Of a stretch of DNA of 39,499 nucleotides, positions 9,059 through 17,906 are shown in pieces. Below the pieces are notes generated by a model. That model made no database searches. It saw only the letters and a list, made by a program, of their open reading frames with translations, and was not told the DNA's origin. The DNA lies in assembly GCA_028339975.1 (NCBI GenBank), contig JAOLDG010000010.1, positions 1 to 39,499 on the forward strand, in the 5' to 3' direction. The position numbers and the translations under genes are program-made. Position 1 is the stretch's first letter. Each line of letters opens with the position of its first letter. The stretch is from Hyphomicrobiales bacterium (GTDB lineage: Bacteria; Pseudomonadota; Alphaproteobacteria; MED-G09).

Positions 9059-10318
9059 ATGAACACCTCCATTAAAACCACACCCCAAGAGAGAAAACTA
9101 GGTTTCCGCGTTTTATTCCTTGGGATGTTTGCTATTGGAACAGGACAGACACTTTTTATAGCTGTATTACCCCCCTACGCCAGAGGACTTGGTTTATCAG
9201 AAGTTCAGGTAGGCTTTATTTTTTCACTATCAGCCCTTGGGTGGATGTTAATGAGCCCTTATTGGGGTAAACGAAGCGATTATTTAGGAAGAAAATCTAT
9301 AATTATTCTTGGCTTAATTATTTATGCAATAACTACTATTCTAATGGGTATTGAATTTAGATTGAACGAGTTAGGTGTGTTGAATTTAAGTACTTTATTC
9401 ATACTGTTAATTTTAACTCGTGGCTGCTACGGCTTCTTTGGCTCTGGAGCTCACTCTGCGTCTATGGCTTATGTTGCAGATAGAACAACAGAAAGAGAGC
9501 GCTCAGGTGTTATGGCTGTTATGGGTTCAGCATTTGCTATAAGCGGTATAGTTGGGCCGGGATTAGCCTCGGCAGCAGTAATGCTAGGCCCATTAGTTCC
9601 GTATTTTTTATTTGGAGGCATAACTGCTTTTATTGCTCTTCTAATTTTTATTTATCTTCCAGAAAAAACAAAACCGATACGACCAGCAAAAGTCCATGAA
9701 GCAAGATTAACACCATTTGATTCAAGGGTAATTGCTTTCGCATTGATGGGTCTTTGCATTAGTCAAACTAGTGCTGTTGTGATGCAAATTCTTTCATTAT
9801 ACCTTCAGGATAAATTTAACTATTCTAATACCGAGGCTTCAGTCTATACGGGAGCTATGTTAATCTTCACTGGTATTGCGACATTAATAGTGCAGCTAGG
9901 TATAATTAGAAGAATTTCACCAACACCTGCTCTTTTGTTAAGATTGGGCTCTATTGCAACAATCATATCTTTATTTTTAATTGTATCATCTGGTAACCTT
10001 TATTTAACTGGTATTGCTATGGCTGTTTATGGCGTCGGAGGTGCTTTAATGGGACCAGGATTATTTACAGGATTATCTTTAGCTGTTGGAAGGGATGAAC
10101 AAGGTGCGGCGGCAGGAATTCTTGTCAGCTCTTATGCTGCTGGATTTCTTATTAATCCATTAACAGGTATGCAGTTATTTATATGGAATCCAAACTCACC
10201 TTATTATCTTGCTATTGTTTTAATGTTTGTTTGTTTGGGGATAGCTATTTTTGATAAAAGACTTAATAAGGTTGTTGAGTATGATGAAAATGTTGAACTT
10301 CCAAGCCATAATGGCTAG
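9059..10318 (+). CDS. Major facilitator superfamily transporter
   Basis: A 419-residue inner-membrane protein with about twelve hydrophobic segments in two halves and a central loop around residues 200-225 (EKTKPIRPAKVHEARLT). The MFS motif A between segments 2 and 3 reads GKRSDYLGRKS. Arg-Gly in LTRGCYGFFGSGAHS (segment 4) and the GSAFAISGIVGPGLAS stretch (segment 5) resemble motif C of drug/H+ antiporters, so export is as likely as import. It is last in an operon behind two SDR genes and may move their substrate or product. Its stop codon lies two bases from that of the convergent TBDR, with no visible terminator. Confidence 0.9.
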   Translation: MNTSIKTTPQERKLGFRVLFLGMFAIGTGQTLFIAVLPPYARGLGLSEVQVGFIFSLSALGWMLMSPYWGKRSDYLGRKSIIILGLIIYAITTILMGIEFRLNELGVLNLSTLFILLILTRGCYGFFGSGAHSASMAYVADRTTERERSGVMAVMGSAFAISGIVGPGLASAAVMLGPLVPYFLFGGITAFIALLIFIYLPEKTKPIRPAKVHEARLTPFDSRVIAFALMGLCISQTSAVVMQILSLYLQDKFNYSNTEASVYTGAMLIFTGIATLIVQLGIIRRISPTPALLLRLGSIATIISLFLIVSSGNLYLTGIAMAVYGVGGALMGPGLFTGLSLAVGRDEQGAAAGILVSSYAAGFLINPLTGMQLFIWNPNSPYYLAIVLMFVCLGIAIFDKRLNKVVEYDENVELPSHNG

Positions 10319-10320
10319 CT

Positions 10321-12417
10321 TTAGAAAGCCCCTTCAAGTTCAATTTTAAAAAAACTGTGTTCATTTACATCAAAATTTTCTTGAATAAGAAGATCATTAT
10401 CGGATTTAAATCCATTATAAATTTGCTTTCTTCCAAAACCAAAGTTTGTACCGAAAATATTTTTTGCCATGAAGTTTAAATTTAATTGGGGGTTAATTTT
10501 AGCAGTAAAACCAAATCCTAAAGTTGGGTCTTGTGCAAATCTACCTAATAAATAAGGATCATAAATATTAAATTGTGATTGATGTCTATAAGTCATACCC
10601 CAGCTGTATTTGCCTCCTGGAATATCTTGCCTTATACCAATCATAGTTTCCCACCTTTTAAACCATGAAAAATCTCTTTTAATATTAGTAACAGGATCAA
10701 CTACCTCTGTACTCTGGAGATAACCCATGAATCTAAAAACCCCTCCCTCAAGAAGTTTATTTATTCTAATACTTCCATCAATTCTTGCTTGGGTTCTTTC
10801 ACCAGACCCTAAATTTCCTATTCCAGCAAAACCATCTATAGGTAATCTATCAACTGGTCCATCTATTTCACTTGCCAGACCTTTTAAAGTTATAACCCCT
10901 CCATCATTGGGTAGTCGCCACTCATGTTCTAGTTTTAATTCCCAAGCTGTTTCAGGTTCTAAATCAGGATTTCCTGCTCTAATAGTTTCTTCAAATTGAT
11001 CATAACTAGAAATAAAATCATCAAAATTAATCTGACCAACACTTCTTTCTAAACTCAATCTAATTTGTCTATTTTTTTTATAATCCCATTTAAGATCTAC
11101 CCTTGGCTTCCAATACTTAAATTCTCTTGAGAGAGTTACATCACCTGACTGGCTTATTTCTGACCATTCATAATTTAAAGCTAATTCAGTTCTAATTTTT
11201 TTTGTAAAAGGAAAGTTGTAAGATAGGAATGCTTCGTACCTATCCTCTTCAACTGTGCCAGAAGTATTTAATAAACCTGAGTCTGTTTCATTGGAATTGC
11301 TATCGAAATAAATCAAATTAAAAGTTCTATCTAATTCATTGTATGCACTTTCAAATCCATACTCAATATAACCGCCTTTGCTACGTTGTTTATTGAGACT
11401 TAATCGAATTATTCTTTCACTTTCACTTCTATCGTTTGTTTCAGTGCTATTATTATAAAAATTTATAGTATCATTTAATAATGAGATATCTTCTTGGTCC
11501 TCATTTTCTTTTGTAAAGACAGCTCTTAATTTAAATGAGTTAGTTTTATTAAATTGATGCTCCCAATCACCTCCGAATTCCCATCCATCGTTACTTTCTT
11601 TTCTATCCCAATTAATTTTTTCATAAAATATCTCGTTTTCGACATCAGCCGGTGAAAAATATTCTTGAATCTGTGGTCCATTTTCCTTTCCATCAAACCA
11701 GACCAATGCATTAATTCTTAATGTATTTTTATTATTAATTTTTGAATTTAAATCTAGGCTTACTCTATTACTTGCTTGATATTCAATTGTCTCACGTAAT
11801 CTATAATAAAGCAGTGATTGTGATTGATCGACAGTGAATTCATTATATTTTCTACTATTTAAGTCACCAACTCTTTCTAGTCCTAAAACAATATCAGTTT
11901 TTTTTATTTTGGTTGCCCAAGATCCACTCCCTCTCCAATTACTACTGCCTGATGTTAAAAAACCTAAAGCAGAACTCCATGTTCCAGAACCTTTTGATGA
12001 ACTGCTATCAATGATAATATTTACAATTATTCCGTCAGAACGAACATCGAGTCCTGCCTCTGAACCTCTTATTACTTCTATTCTAATTAATGATTCGGCC
12101 TTGATACGTTCTAAGGTTTTTATAATACTATTACTTTTTGAAGATTGCCTCTCTCCATTAATTAAAATTTGAGTTCCCGATGATCCAAAACCCCTTTTTT
12201 TATTATCACTACCTGGTTCATAATTTTGTGAAGAATTACCTGAGCTTAAGCTTTCTACACCAGGAATTCTTTTAATAGCATCTGCAGCATTTGTTATATT
12301 AAACTTTTGAAAATAAATTTGGTCATATACAATTTTATTACTTTCTTGTGAAAAAACTTCAAAAGGAAATAAAATTAATACTAAAAGATATACAAAAAAT
12401 TTATTTTTAAAATTCAT
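10321..12417 (-). CDS. TonB-dependent outer-membrane receptor, shorter type
   Basis: A 698-residue outer-membrane receptor. A signal peptide covers about residues 1-23 (LVLILFPFEVFSQ). The plug (about 30-140) has DAIKRIPGVESL, GTQILINGERQ and RIEVIRGSEAGLDVRSDGI. The barrel has many charged, alternating strands and ends FFKIELEGAF with a terminal Phe. NLNFMAKNIFGTNFGFGR corresponds to the usual near-terminal motif. It lies nine bases behind the carotenoid-oxygenase gene and is probably co-transcribed with it, which suggests uptake of that enzyme's substrate (inference). It differs in layout from the 837-residue receptor at 4924 and lacks its cysteines. Confidence 0.88.
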   Translation of the reverse strand: MNFKNKFFVYLLVLILFPFEVFSQESNKIVYDQIYFQKFNITNAADAIKRIPGVESLSSGNSSQNYEPGSDNKKRGFGSSGTQILINGERQSSKSNSIIKTLERIKAESLIRIEVIRGSEAGLDVRSDGIIVNIIIDSSSSKGSGTWSSALGFLTSGSSNWRGSGSWATKIKKTDIVLGLERVGDLNSRKYNEFTVDQSQSLLYYRLRETIEYQASNRVSLDLNSKINNKNTLRINALVWFDGKENGPQIQEYFSPADVENEIFYEKINWDRKESNDGWEFGGDWEHQFNKTNSFKLRAVFTKENEDQEDISLLNDTINFYNNSTETNDRSESERIIRLSLNKQRSKGGYIEYGFESAYNELDRTFNLIYFDSNSNETDSGLLNTSGTVEEDRYEAFLSYNFPFTKKIRTELALNYEWSEISQSGDVTLSREFKYWKPRVDLKWDYKKNRQIRLSLERSVGQINFDDFISSYDQFEETIRAGNPDLEPETAWELKLEHEWRLPNDGGVITLKGLASEIDGPVDRLPIDGFAGIGNLGSGERTQARIDGSIRINKLLEGGVFRFMGYLQSTEVVDPVTNIKRDFSWFKRWETMIGIRQDIPGGKYSWGMTYRHQSQFNIYDPYLLGRFAQDPTLGFGFTAKINPQLNLNFMAKNIFGTNFGFGRKQIYNGFKSDNDLLIQENFDVNEHSFFKIELEGAF

Positions 12418-12426
12418 AAATGGTCT

Positions 12427-13836
12427 TTATGATCGGTTTTCATACCACGCATGAAATCCATATGGAATTCTATGTGGAAGTTGAGCTGATGCAACAGGAC
12501 CAGAACTAACATTTTTTGCATCTAATATAATAAGGTTAGATCGATTTTCTTTTGCATTGTATTCTGTGGTAATTAACCAACCCTCTCCATCAGGACTATT
12601 TTTGGATTTTGGAGCAAAAACCGGTTCACCAACTGCGCCACCTTCATCGGTAGTATATGATGTTCTTTCAGCAGTTTTATAATCATAATGAATAATTGAA
12701 TTTAAAGACATTCCCTTAGGGTGTTTACCAATATTTCCTGCATAATAACCATTAGAGTATTTTTGTAATGCAAATCTCTCATCAAACCTTGGAAATTCTC
12801 CTGTAATTGTATCTAGAGAAGTTTTTGAGAGTTTACGTTTATTAATATCAATCTCCCATCTTGTGTGTATCGCCTCTACACCAGATTGTTTCGGCATAGT
12901 TCCATCTGCATAAGGGAATAAAGGTGGGAGTTCAAACTCCATGCAATCACTTACAATCGAGCCATTTTCTTCATAAGCATTCATATAGTGGAAAACAAAT
13001 GATGGATCGGATTCAATCCAGACTGCATCTGCGGCTGTTCCATGTCGTGGAAGAATGCATATATGTGTACCCTTCTCAGGCTCCCAAGCAAAAGCTGGCC
13101 CACCATTGATAACTCTTTCAAAGTCACCTGTTAGAGGAAAAACGGGTATTATAATATAATTTTCAGTAGCATAAAAGTCATGAACCATTGAAGGGAACGG
13201 TGCTTTAATAAGTTCAGATTTGGTAATCTTGCCTTCTTTAGAAACAGCTGTAAATCTAATTTTATCACTAAAAAATCCATCAGCCATATAACCAAAAAAT
13301 AATAATTCACCAGTTATAGGGTCAATTTTTGGGTGAGCAGTAACTGGGCCTTCTAACTTTCCATCAAATGTATGTGATCCAAATGACTCAAGAGTATGAG
13401 GATCAAATTCAAAAGGAGCGTGAGCCTCTTCAAGAGCTAAAAGTTTTCCTGCATGAGAGATAATAGAAGTATTTGCTAATCCATCAGTTGAAAGACCTTG
13501 CACTGAAGGATCGGTATCTGTTGGGTCCATTCCACTGGGAAATAGTGCTTTGCCAGCTTCTTCTTCTTTTGTCCATTTTACTGTTCGCATCCAGCGATTG
13601 AGATATGATATTTTTCCATCATTAATATGAAATGCATGAACCATACCGTCGCCACCAAACCAATGCGACTTATCACTCCTTGGAGGAAATTTTGGATCAG
13701 GACCATTTCTATAGAAGGTACCGTTTAAGCCAGATGGGACATTGCCATCAACAATTAAATCTCCAATATTATTTTCCATTCTTAAAGGTGCAAAATTTCC
13801 AGTAAGGTGATCTTCTTTTGGATAAGGTTTAGCCAT
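12427..13836 (-). CDS. Carotenoid-oxygenase-family dioxygenase (RPE65/CCD/lignostilbene type)
   Basis: A 469-residue non-haem iron dioxygenase that splits a C=C bond to give two carbonyl products. All four iron-binding histidines of the seven-bladed propeller can be located: H168 (TAHPKID), H219 (MVHDFY), H283 (FHYMNAY) and H462 (GFHAWY). GTFYRNGPDP (39-48) and GGDGMVHAFH (61-70) are further family signatures. No signal peptide is present, so it is cytoplasmic or membrane-associated. The family includes apocarotenoid and lignostilbene cleavage enzymes, and I cannot choose between these from sequence alone. A TBDR gene follows directly. An aldehyde dehydrogenase is divergent 130 bases away, fitting oxidation of the aldehyde product. 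The Shine-Dalgarno CGGGGA supports the start. Confidence 0.93.
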   Translation of the reverse strand: MAKPYPKEDHLTGNFAPLRMENNIGDLIVDGNVPSGLNGTFYRNGPDPKFPPRSDKSHWFGGDGMVHAFHINDGKISYLNRWMRTVKWTKEEEAGKALFPSGMDPTDTDPSVQGLSTDGLANTSIISHAGKLLALEEAHAPFEFDPHTLESFGSHTFDGKLEGPVTAHPKIDPITGELLFFGYMADGFFSDKIRFTAVSKEGKITKSELIKAPFPSMVHDFYATENYIIIPVFPLTGDFERVINGGPAFAWEPEKGTHICILPRHGTAADAVWIESDPSFVFHYMNAYEENGSIVSDCMEFELPPLFPYADGTMPKQSGVEAIHTRWEIDINKRKLSKTSLDTITGEFPRFDERFALQKYSNGYYAGNIGKHPKGMSLNSIIHYDYKTAERTSYTTDEGGAVGEPVFAPKSKNSPDGEGWLITTEYNAKENRSNLIILDAKNVSSGPVASAQLPHRIPYGFHAWYENRS

Positions 13837-13966
13837 TTTTATTCCCCGCTTTTTTTATTTTTAATATTATATTGTTATAATAATTTATTCTTTACATGTA
13901 AAAGGTATTGTTGCTTTATTATTACCGTGTTGTAATAAATTATATTTTCAATTGGAGGACAATTAA
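13837..13966. promoter_or_regulatory. Divergent promoter region of dioxygenase and aldehyde dehydrogenase
   Basis: These 130 A+T-rich bases separate two divergent genes. A TATAAT at 13876-13881 reads rightward, and its inverted partner ATTATA at 13866-13871 forms a -10-like box leftward. The two boxes form a 6-bp inverted repeat with a 4-base spacer. Exact promoters cannot be fixed by eye. Confidence 0.4.
13919..13938. promoter_or_regulatory. Candidate operator, 7-bp inverted repeat
   Basis: TTATTAC (13919-13925) is perfectly inverted as GTAATAA (13932-13938) around six bases. The size and symmetry suit a TetR- or similar dimeric repressor. It lies 28 bases before the aldehyde dehydrogenase start and could block that promoter or its transcript start. 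No regulator gene is encoded beside it. Confidence 0.45.
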
Positions 13967-15400
13967 ATGAAAGAATGTGTTCAGTTTTATATTAATGGTG
14001 AATGGGTTGACCCTGTTAACCCTCAACATCTAGATGTTATTAATCCAGCTACAGAAGATTCTATTGGTAAAATAGCCATGGGTAATAGTGAGGATGTTGA
14101 TAAAGCAGTTGCTGCAGCAAAGAATGCTTTTGAAAGCTTCTCTCAAACGTCTAAGGAAGAGAGATTAGCTCTAATGGCTAAAATTCTTGAAGTCTACCAA
14201 ACTAGATATGATGAAATTGCAGAAACTATTTCATCCGAAATGGGTGCACCTTTATGGCTCTCAAAAGCTGCTCAAGCCGCAACTGGAGCAGGCCATTTTG
14301 CTACATTTATGGGAGTACTTAAAAACTATAATTTTGAAGAAGATAAGGGAACTACAAGGTTACGTAAGGAGCCAGTTGGAGTGTGTGGGTTTATTACGCC
14401 TTGGAATTGGCCGATTAATCAAATAGCTTGTAAAGTTGCTCCAGCTTTAGCAGCGGGATGTACTATGGTTTTAAAACCTTCGGAAATATCTCCCTTAAAT
14501 GCGGTCATATTTACTGAGGTTCTTCATGAGGCCGGTGTTCCTGCGGGAGTTTTTAATTTAGTGAATGGTGATGGAATGAATGTTGGCGAAGCTATGTCTT
14601 CTCATCCCGATATAGATATGATGTCTTTTACTGGTTCTACACGAGCCGGTATTGCTGTTGCTAAAGCCTCAGCAGACACTGTTAAAAGAGTGGCTCAAGA
14701 ATTAGGTGGAAAATCAGCTAATATTATTCTTGATGATGCTGATTTCAATAAGTCAGTTTCTGGTGGAGTTGGAAGTGTTTTCACTAACTCTGGTCAATCA
14801 TGCAACGCTCCAACAAGAATGCTTGTACCTGCTGACAGACAAGATGAGGCTGTAGCAATTGCAAAAGCAACTGCTGAAGCAACTATTGTTGGAAACCCAG
14901 CTGATGTAGCCCCTGGTGGAATGGGTCCTGTAGTAAGTGAGGTTCAGTTTAATAAAATTCAAGGCCTTATTGAAAAAGGTATAGAAGAGGGTGCAACTTT
15001 AGTAGCCGGAGGACCTGGAAAACCAGAAGGCCTTAATGCAGGTTATTTTGTTAAACCAACTGTTTTTTCTGATGTTAGCAATGATATGACCATTGCTCGG
15101 GAAGAGATTTTTGGCCCTGTGATTTCAATTCTTCCATATAAAGATGAAGATGAAGCAATTTCTATAGCTAATGATACTGAGTATGGATTATCAGGTTATG
15201 TTTCTGGCAGCCAAGAGAGAGCTCAGAAAGTCGCTGAAAAGATTCGCTCTGGTAATGTTCATGTTAATGGTGCAGGACCTGATTTTTCAGCTCCATTTGG
15301 AGGTTATAAAAAATCTGGGAATGGAAGAGAGTGGGGAGAGCTTGGCTTTGAGGAATTTTTAGAAATAAAAGCTATATTGGGCTATAACGCAGCCTCTTAA
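13967..15400 (+). CDS. NAD(P)-dependent aldehyde dehydrogenase
   Basis: A 477-residue enzyme of the ALDH superfamily that oxidises an aldehyde to a carboxylic acid. Visible motifs are FITPWNWPINQ and APALAAGCTMVLKPSE (cofactor binding), MSFTGSTRAG, the general base E245 in QELGGKS, the catalytic thiol C279 in NSGQSCNAP, and EIFGPV. It ends with SAPFGGYKKSGNGREWG. Length and motifs fit a soluble cytoplasmic tetramer. A strong ribosome binding site (GGAGG about 8 bases upstream) supports the start. It is divergent from the carotenoid-oxygenase gene, so its substrate is plausibly an apocarotenal or aromatic aldehyde made by that enzyme (inference). A bidirectional terminator follows. Confidence 0.95.
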   Translation: MKECVQFYINGEWVDPVNPQHLDVINPATEDSIGKIAMGNSEDVDKAVAAAKNAFESFSQTSKEERLALMAKILEVYQTRYDEIAETISSEMGAPLWLSKAAQAATGAGHFATFMGVLKNYNFEEDKGTTRLRKEPVGVCGFITPWNWPINQIACKVAPALAAGCTMVLKPSEISPLNAVIFTEVLHEAGVPAGVFNLVNGDGMNVGEAMSSHPDIDMMSFTGSTRAGIAVAKASADTVKRVAQELGGKSANIILDDADFNKSVSGGVGSVFTNSGQSCNAPTRMLVPADRQDEAVAIAKATAEATIVGNPADVAPGGMGPVVSEVQFNKIQGLIEKGIEEGATLVAGGPGKPEGLNAGYFVKPTVFSDVSNDMTIAREEIFGPVISILPYKDEDEAISIANDTEYGLSGYVSGSQERAQKVAEKIRSGNVHVNGAGPDFSAPFGGYKKSGNGREWGELGFEEFLEIKAILGYNAAS

Positions 15401-15425
15401 CTTCAAGATAAATAATTATTACTTT

Positions 15426-15453
15426 AAAAGGCTGTATTTGTGCAGCCTTTTTT
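15426..15453. terminator. Bidirectional rho-independent terminator
   Basis: AAAAGGCTG (15426-15434) pairs perfectly with CAGCCTTTT (15443-15451) around an eight-base loop. A T-run follows on the right and an A-run lies on the left, so the hairpin can stop both the aldehyde dehydrogenase transcript and the convergent copper-chaperone transcript, whose stop codon begins at once. Confidence 0.85.
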
Positions 15454-15889
15454 ATTGGGTGTAAGTCGGAGGTTTTATTTTGAGTATTGGTTGCAAAGTA
15501 ATTTTTTCGCTTTTCTTAAACTCAAGTGAAACTTCAATTTTGTCACCTAGTTTTAGATTTTTGTCTAATCCAGCTATCATAATATGATAACTACCCGGCT
15601 TTAAGGATAAACCTCCATTTGCAGGAATGTCTATACCTTTCATACGGTGCTTCATAGACGTAATATTATCCTTTCTTTGGGTTTCATGAATCATTAATGA
15701 TTTTGCATTTGGAGATGATGCTCGAATTAAAACATCTGGTTCTGTATGAGAATTTTTAATCTCTAAGTATAAAGCACCCATTCCGTTTGGAACTAATCGA
15801 GCCCAATAATTGCTAACTTCAATATGAGCATGGGCACTACTAAGGGTTAGCATTGCTATGAGCATCAAAAGAAAACTTTGTTTCTTCAT
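15452..15889 (-). CDS. PCu(A)C-type periplasmic copper chaperone
   Basis: A 145-residue protein with a signal peptide (residues 1-21, ending AHA) and a single cupredoxin-like PCu(A)C domain. The copper(I) ligand pattern can be read as H68 (MIHET), M79 (SMKHRM), H102 and M104 (YHIM), in the family spacing H-X10-M-X22-H-X-M. LKPGSYHIMIAGL is the family signature. These proteins deliver copper to the CuA site of cytochrome c oxidase or store it in the periplasm. The gene lies one base behind the glutathione peroxidase gene and is surely co-transcribed with it, linking copper handling to peroxide defence. No oxidase assembly genes are nearby. Confidence 0.9.
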   Translation of the reverse strand: MKKQSFLLMLIAMLTLSSAHAHIEVSNYWARLVPNGMGALYLEIKNSHTEPDVLIRASSPNAKSLMIHETQRKDNITSMKHRMKGIDIPANGGLSLKPGSYHIMIAGLDKNLKLGDKIEVSLEFKKSEKITLQPILKIKPPTYTQ

Positions 15890-15890
15890 C

Positions 15891-16448
15891 TTAATTAGCT
15901 GGAAGAATTTTTTCTATAGCTTTAATGACTTTTCCAGCATTTGGTTTTGTCATCATTGAAAATATATTATGATAGGACCCATCAGGTGCAATTAAATATT
16001 TATAAAAATTCCATTTAGGTGCCTGTCCTGATTGAGAGTTCGCCCAAACATAAAATGGATGAACATCATCACCAGTAACATTAACTTTTGTTGTCATGGG
16101 AAAATCAATACCAAATGTTGTTTCGCAAAAATCTTTAATCTCCTCATCACTTCCAGGCTCTTGGCCTTGAAAGTTATTAGATGGAACGCCTATAACAACT
16201 AAACCTTTATCTTTGTATTCTTCCCACAAGCTTTGTAAGCCTTCATATTGACCAGTAAAGCCACATAAAGAGGCCGTATTTACAACCAGAAGGGCCTTTC
16301 CTTTATATTGTGAAAGGTCCATTTTAGTTCCATCAATAGATTCAAAGCTGAAAGAAAATGCACTTGTTCCAGCGGGGAAAGTTTCAGCATAGCTATTGCC
16401 TTGATTGAACCCGAGGAAGACTAGAATCGTTAATATTAATTTTTTCAT
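15891..16448 (-). CDS. Glutathione peroxidase family protein, exported
   Basis: A 185-residue thiol peroxidase of the GPx family with a signal peptide (about residues 1-21, ending SYA), so it acts in the periplasm. The tetrad is complete: C62 in NTASLCGFT (cysteine in place of selenocysteine), Q96 in FQGQEPG, and W146 and N147 in PKWNFYKYL. FCETTFGIDFP carries the likely resolving Cys, so reduction by a thioredoxin-like donor is likelier than by glutathione (known of Cys-GPx enzymes). It is the first gene of a two-gene unit with the copper chaperone. The export signal is less common for this family and fits a periplasmic copper/peroxide role. Confidence 0.92.
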   Translation of the reverse strand: MKKLILTILVFLGFNQGNSYAETFPAGTSAFSFSFESIDGTKMDLSQYKGKALLVVNTASLCGFTGQYEGLQSLWEEYKDKGLVVIGVPSNNFQGQEPGSDEEIKDFCETTFGIDFPMTTKVNVTGDDVHPFYVWANSQSGQAPKWNFYKYLIAPDGSYHNIFSMMTKPNAGKVIKAIEKILPAN

Positions 16449-16703
16449 TTATTTACCTATAACGTTATTTAAATCTTTAGAAGTACTTTTCATTTAGCTT
16501 TTACTTTAATCACTAGCTTAATGTATATCACACTATTTTTCTTATTCTTGAACTAACTTTTACTCACATATCAGGGATTTGTAAATTAAAACTTAAATAT
16601 TTAGGTGCGATATTTTAACATCTTCTATATTATGATTTAACTTTTAGTTTATTTAAATTGGTATTAAAATTTAAAATAAGTATAAAAATAAAAAGGCTAA
16701 AAA
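16449..16703. promoter_or_regulatory. Divergent intergenic region between peroxidase and acyl-CoA dehydrogenase units
   Basis: These 255 strongly A+T-rich bases carry promoters for both flanking operons. AAGG about ten bases before the ATG at 16704 serves as a weak ribosome binding site. I see no convincing palindrome, hairpin or small gene. Confidence 0.4.
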
Positions 16704-17906
16704 ATGGATCTAAATGCAGGACCAGAATATAAATCTTTTAGAGAAGGTGTAGCTTCTTTTCTCAATAAAAATTTGCATATGGCTGGAAAAGCTAGAACAC
16801 CTCTTAGGCCAAATAAACAAGAGCTTGAGTGGCAAAAAAAATTAATCAATAATGGATACGCAGCAAGAACAATACCTAAGAAATATGGAGGTTTTGGAGC
16901 TGAATCTGATGTTTTAAAGTCCAGAATTATTGCAGAAGAATTTAGTCAATCAAGTATTCCCATGGGAATGGCAAACCAAGGTATATCAATGCTTGTACCG
17001 ACTCTTTTAGAGTTAGGAAATGATGAACAAAAGGTTTCATGGATTTCTAAAACGATAAGCGGTGAGATTATTTGGTGCCAGGGATATTCTGAGCCTGGAT
17101 CGGGATCTGATTTAGCATCACTGCAAACAAAAGCTATTGATGATGGTGATGATTTTGTTATAAATGGACAAAAAATTTGGACTTCTGGTGCTCAAATTTC
17201 AGATATGATGTTTTGCCTTGTGAGAACAGAACCAGATGCACCAAAACATAAAGGTATTTCTTACTTACTCATAGACATGAAAACACCTGGTATTGAGGTA
17301 AGGCCTTTGATGACAATGACTGGGCATGCAGAATTTAATGAAGTATTTTTTACTGATGTCAGAGTTCCAAAATCTCAAATTGTTGGGAAAAGAGGTGAGG
17401 GTTGGTACGTTGCTAATGCAACCCTAACTCATGAAAGAGGTATGTTAGGTGACCCTAATCAATCAGCGTCACGATTAAAAGAAATCATAGACTTAATGCA
17501 GGAAGAAACGGTTAATGGAGAAAAGCTCATAAATAATCCAGTATATCTGGATCGTCTTATGAGGCTTCAAGCCAGAGTATTAAGTATGTCGTTTAATAGC
17601 TTAAGACTTCTAACAGCATCCCATAAAAAATTAGATGCTAAAATGGCAAAATTAATTGTTAAATTAAATGGTTGTCAGCTCAACCATGACCTTGCGGGGT
17701 TTGCAATTGATCTGCTTGGTGAGTTAGGTACAATTTACGGAAGAAGCAATCACGATCATGGCTCAGGTAAATGGCAATGGAAGTTTATGTTTGATCTTGG
17801 ACTTATCATTGGTGGAGGAACCGCCCAAATTCAAAAAAATATTATAAGTGAGGCAGGGTTAGGAATGCCTAGAGAGCCAAAACCTATGCTCGAAGGAAAA
17901 AAATAA
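16704..17906 (+). CDS. Acyl-CoA dehydrogenase, putative catalytic subunit of a heteromeric pair
   Basis: A 400-residue flavoprotein of the acyl-CoA dehydrogenase family, which forms a C2-C3 double bond in acyl-CoAs. Substrate and FAD motifs are present: WCQGYSEPGSGSDLAS (about 131-146) and KIWTSGAQ (about 157-164). The usual catalytic Glu of the MCAD type is missing, since the C-terminal motif reads IIGGGTAQIQ. However, E244 in THERG sits where isovaleryl- and long-chain-type enzymes carry theirs. It begins the unit 16704-24189 and overlaps the next gene by one base (TAATG), which indicates tight coupling. Paired unlike subunits of this kind are known in actinobacterial sterol side-chain breakdown; the substrate here is unknown. 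Confidence 0.92.
   Translation: MDLNAGPEYKSFREGVASFLNKNLHMAGKARTPLRPNKQELEWQKKLINNGYAARTIPKKYGGFGAESDVLKSRIIAEEFSQSSIPMGMANQGISMLVPTLLELGNDEQKVSWISKTISGEIIWCQGYSEPGSGSDLASLQTKAIDDGDDFVINGQKIWTSGAQISDMMFCLVRTEPDAPKHKGISYLLIDMKTPGIEVRPLMTMTGHAEFNEVFFTDVRVPKSQIVGKRGEGWYVANATLTHERGMLGDPNQSASRLKEIIDLMQEETVNGEKLINNPVYLDRLMRLQARVLSMSFNSLRLLTASHKKLDAKMAKLIVKLNGCQLNHDLAGFAIDLLGELGTIYGRSNHDHGSGKWQWKFMFDLGLIIGGGTAQIQKNIISEAGLGMPREPKPMLEGKK

Noticed and set aside
11834-12172. 112-residue plus-strand frame opposite the TBDR at 10321
   Set aside because: It has no family resemblance and lies over the conserved plug domain of the receptor on the other strand.
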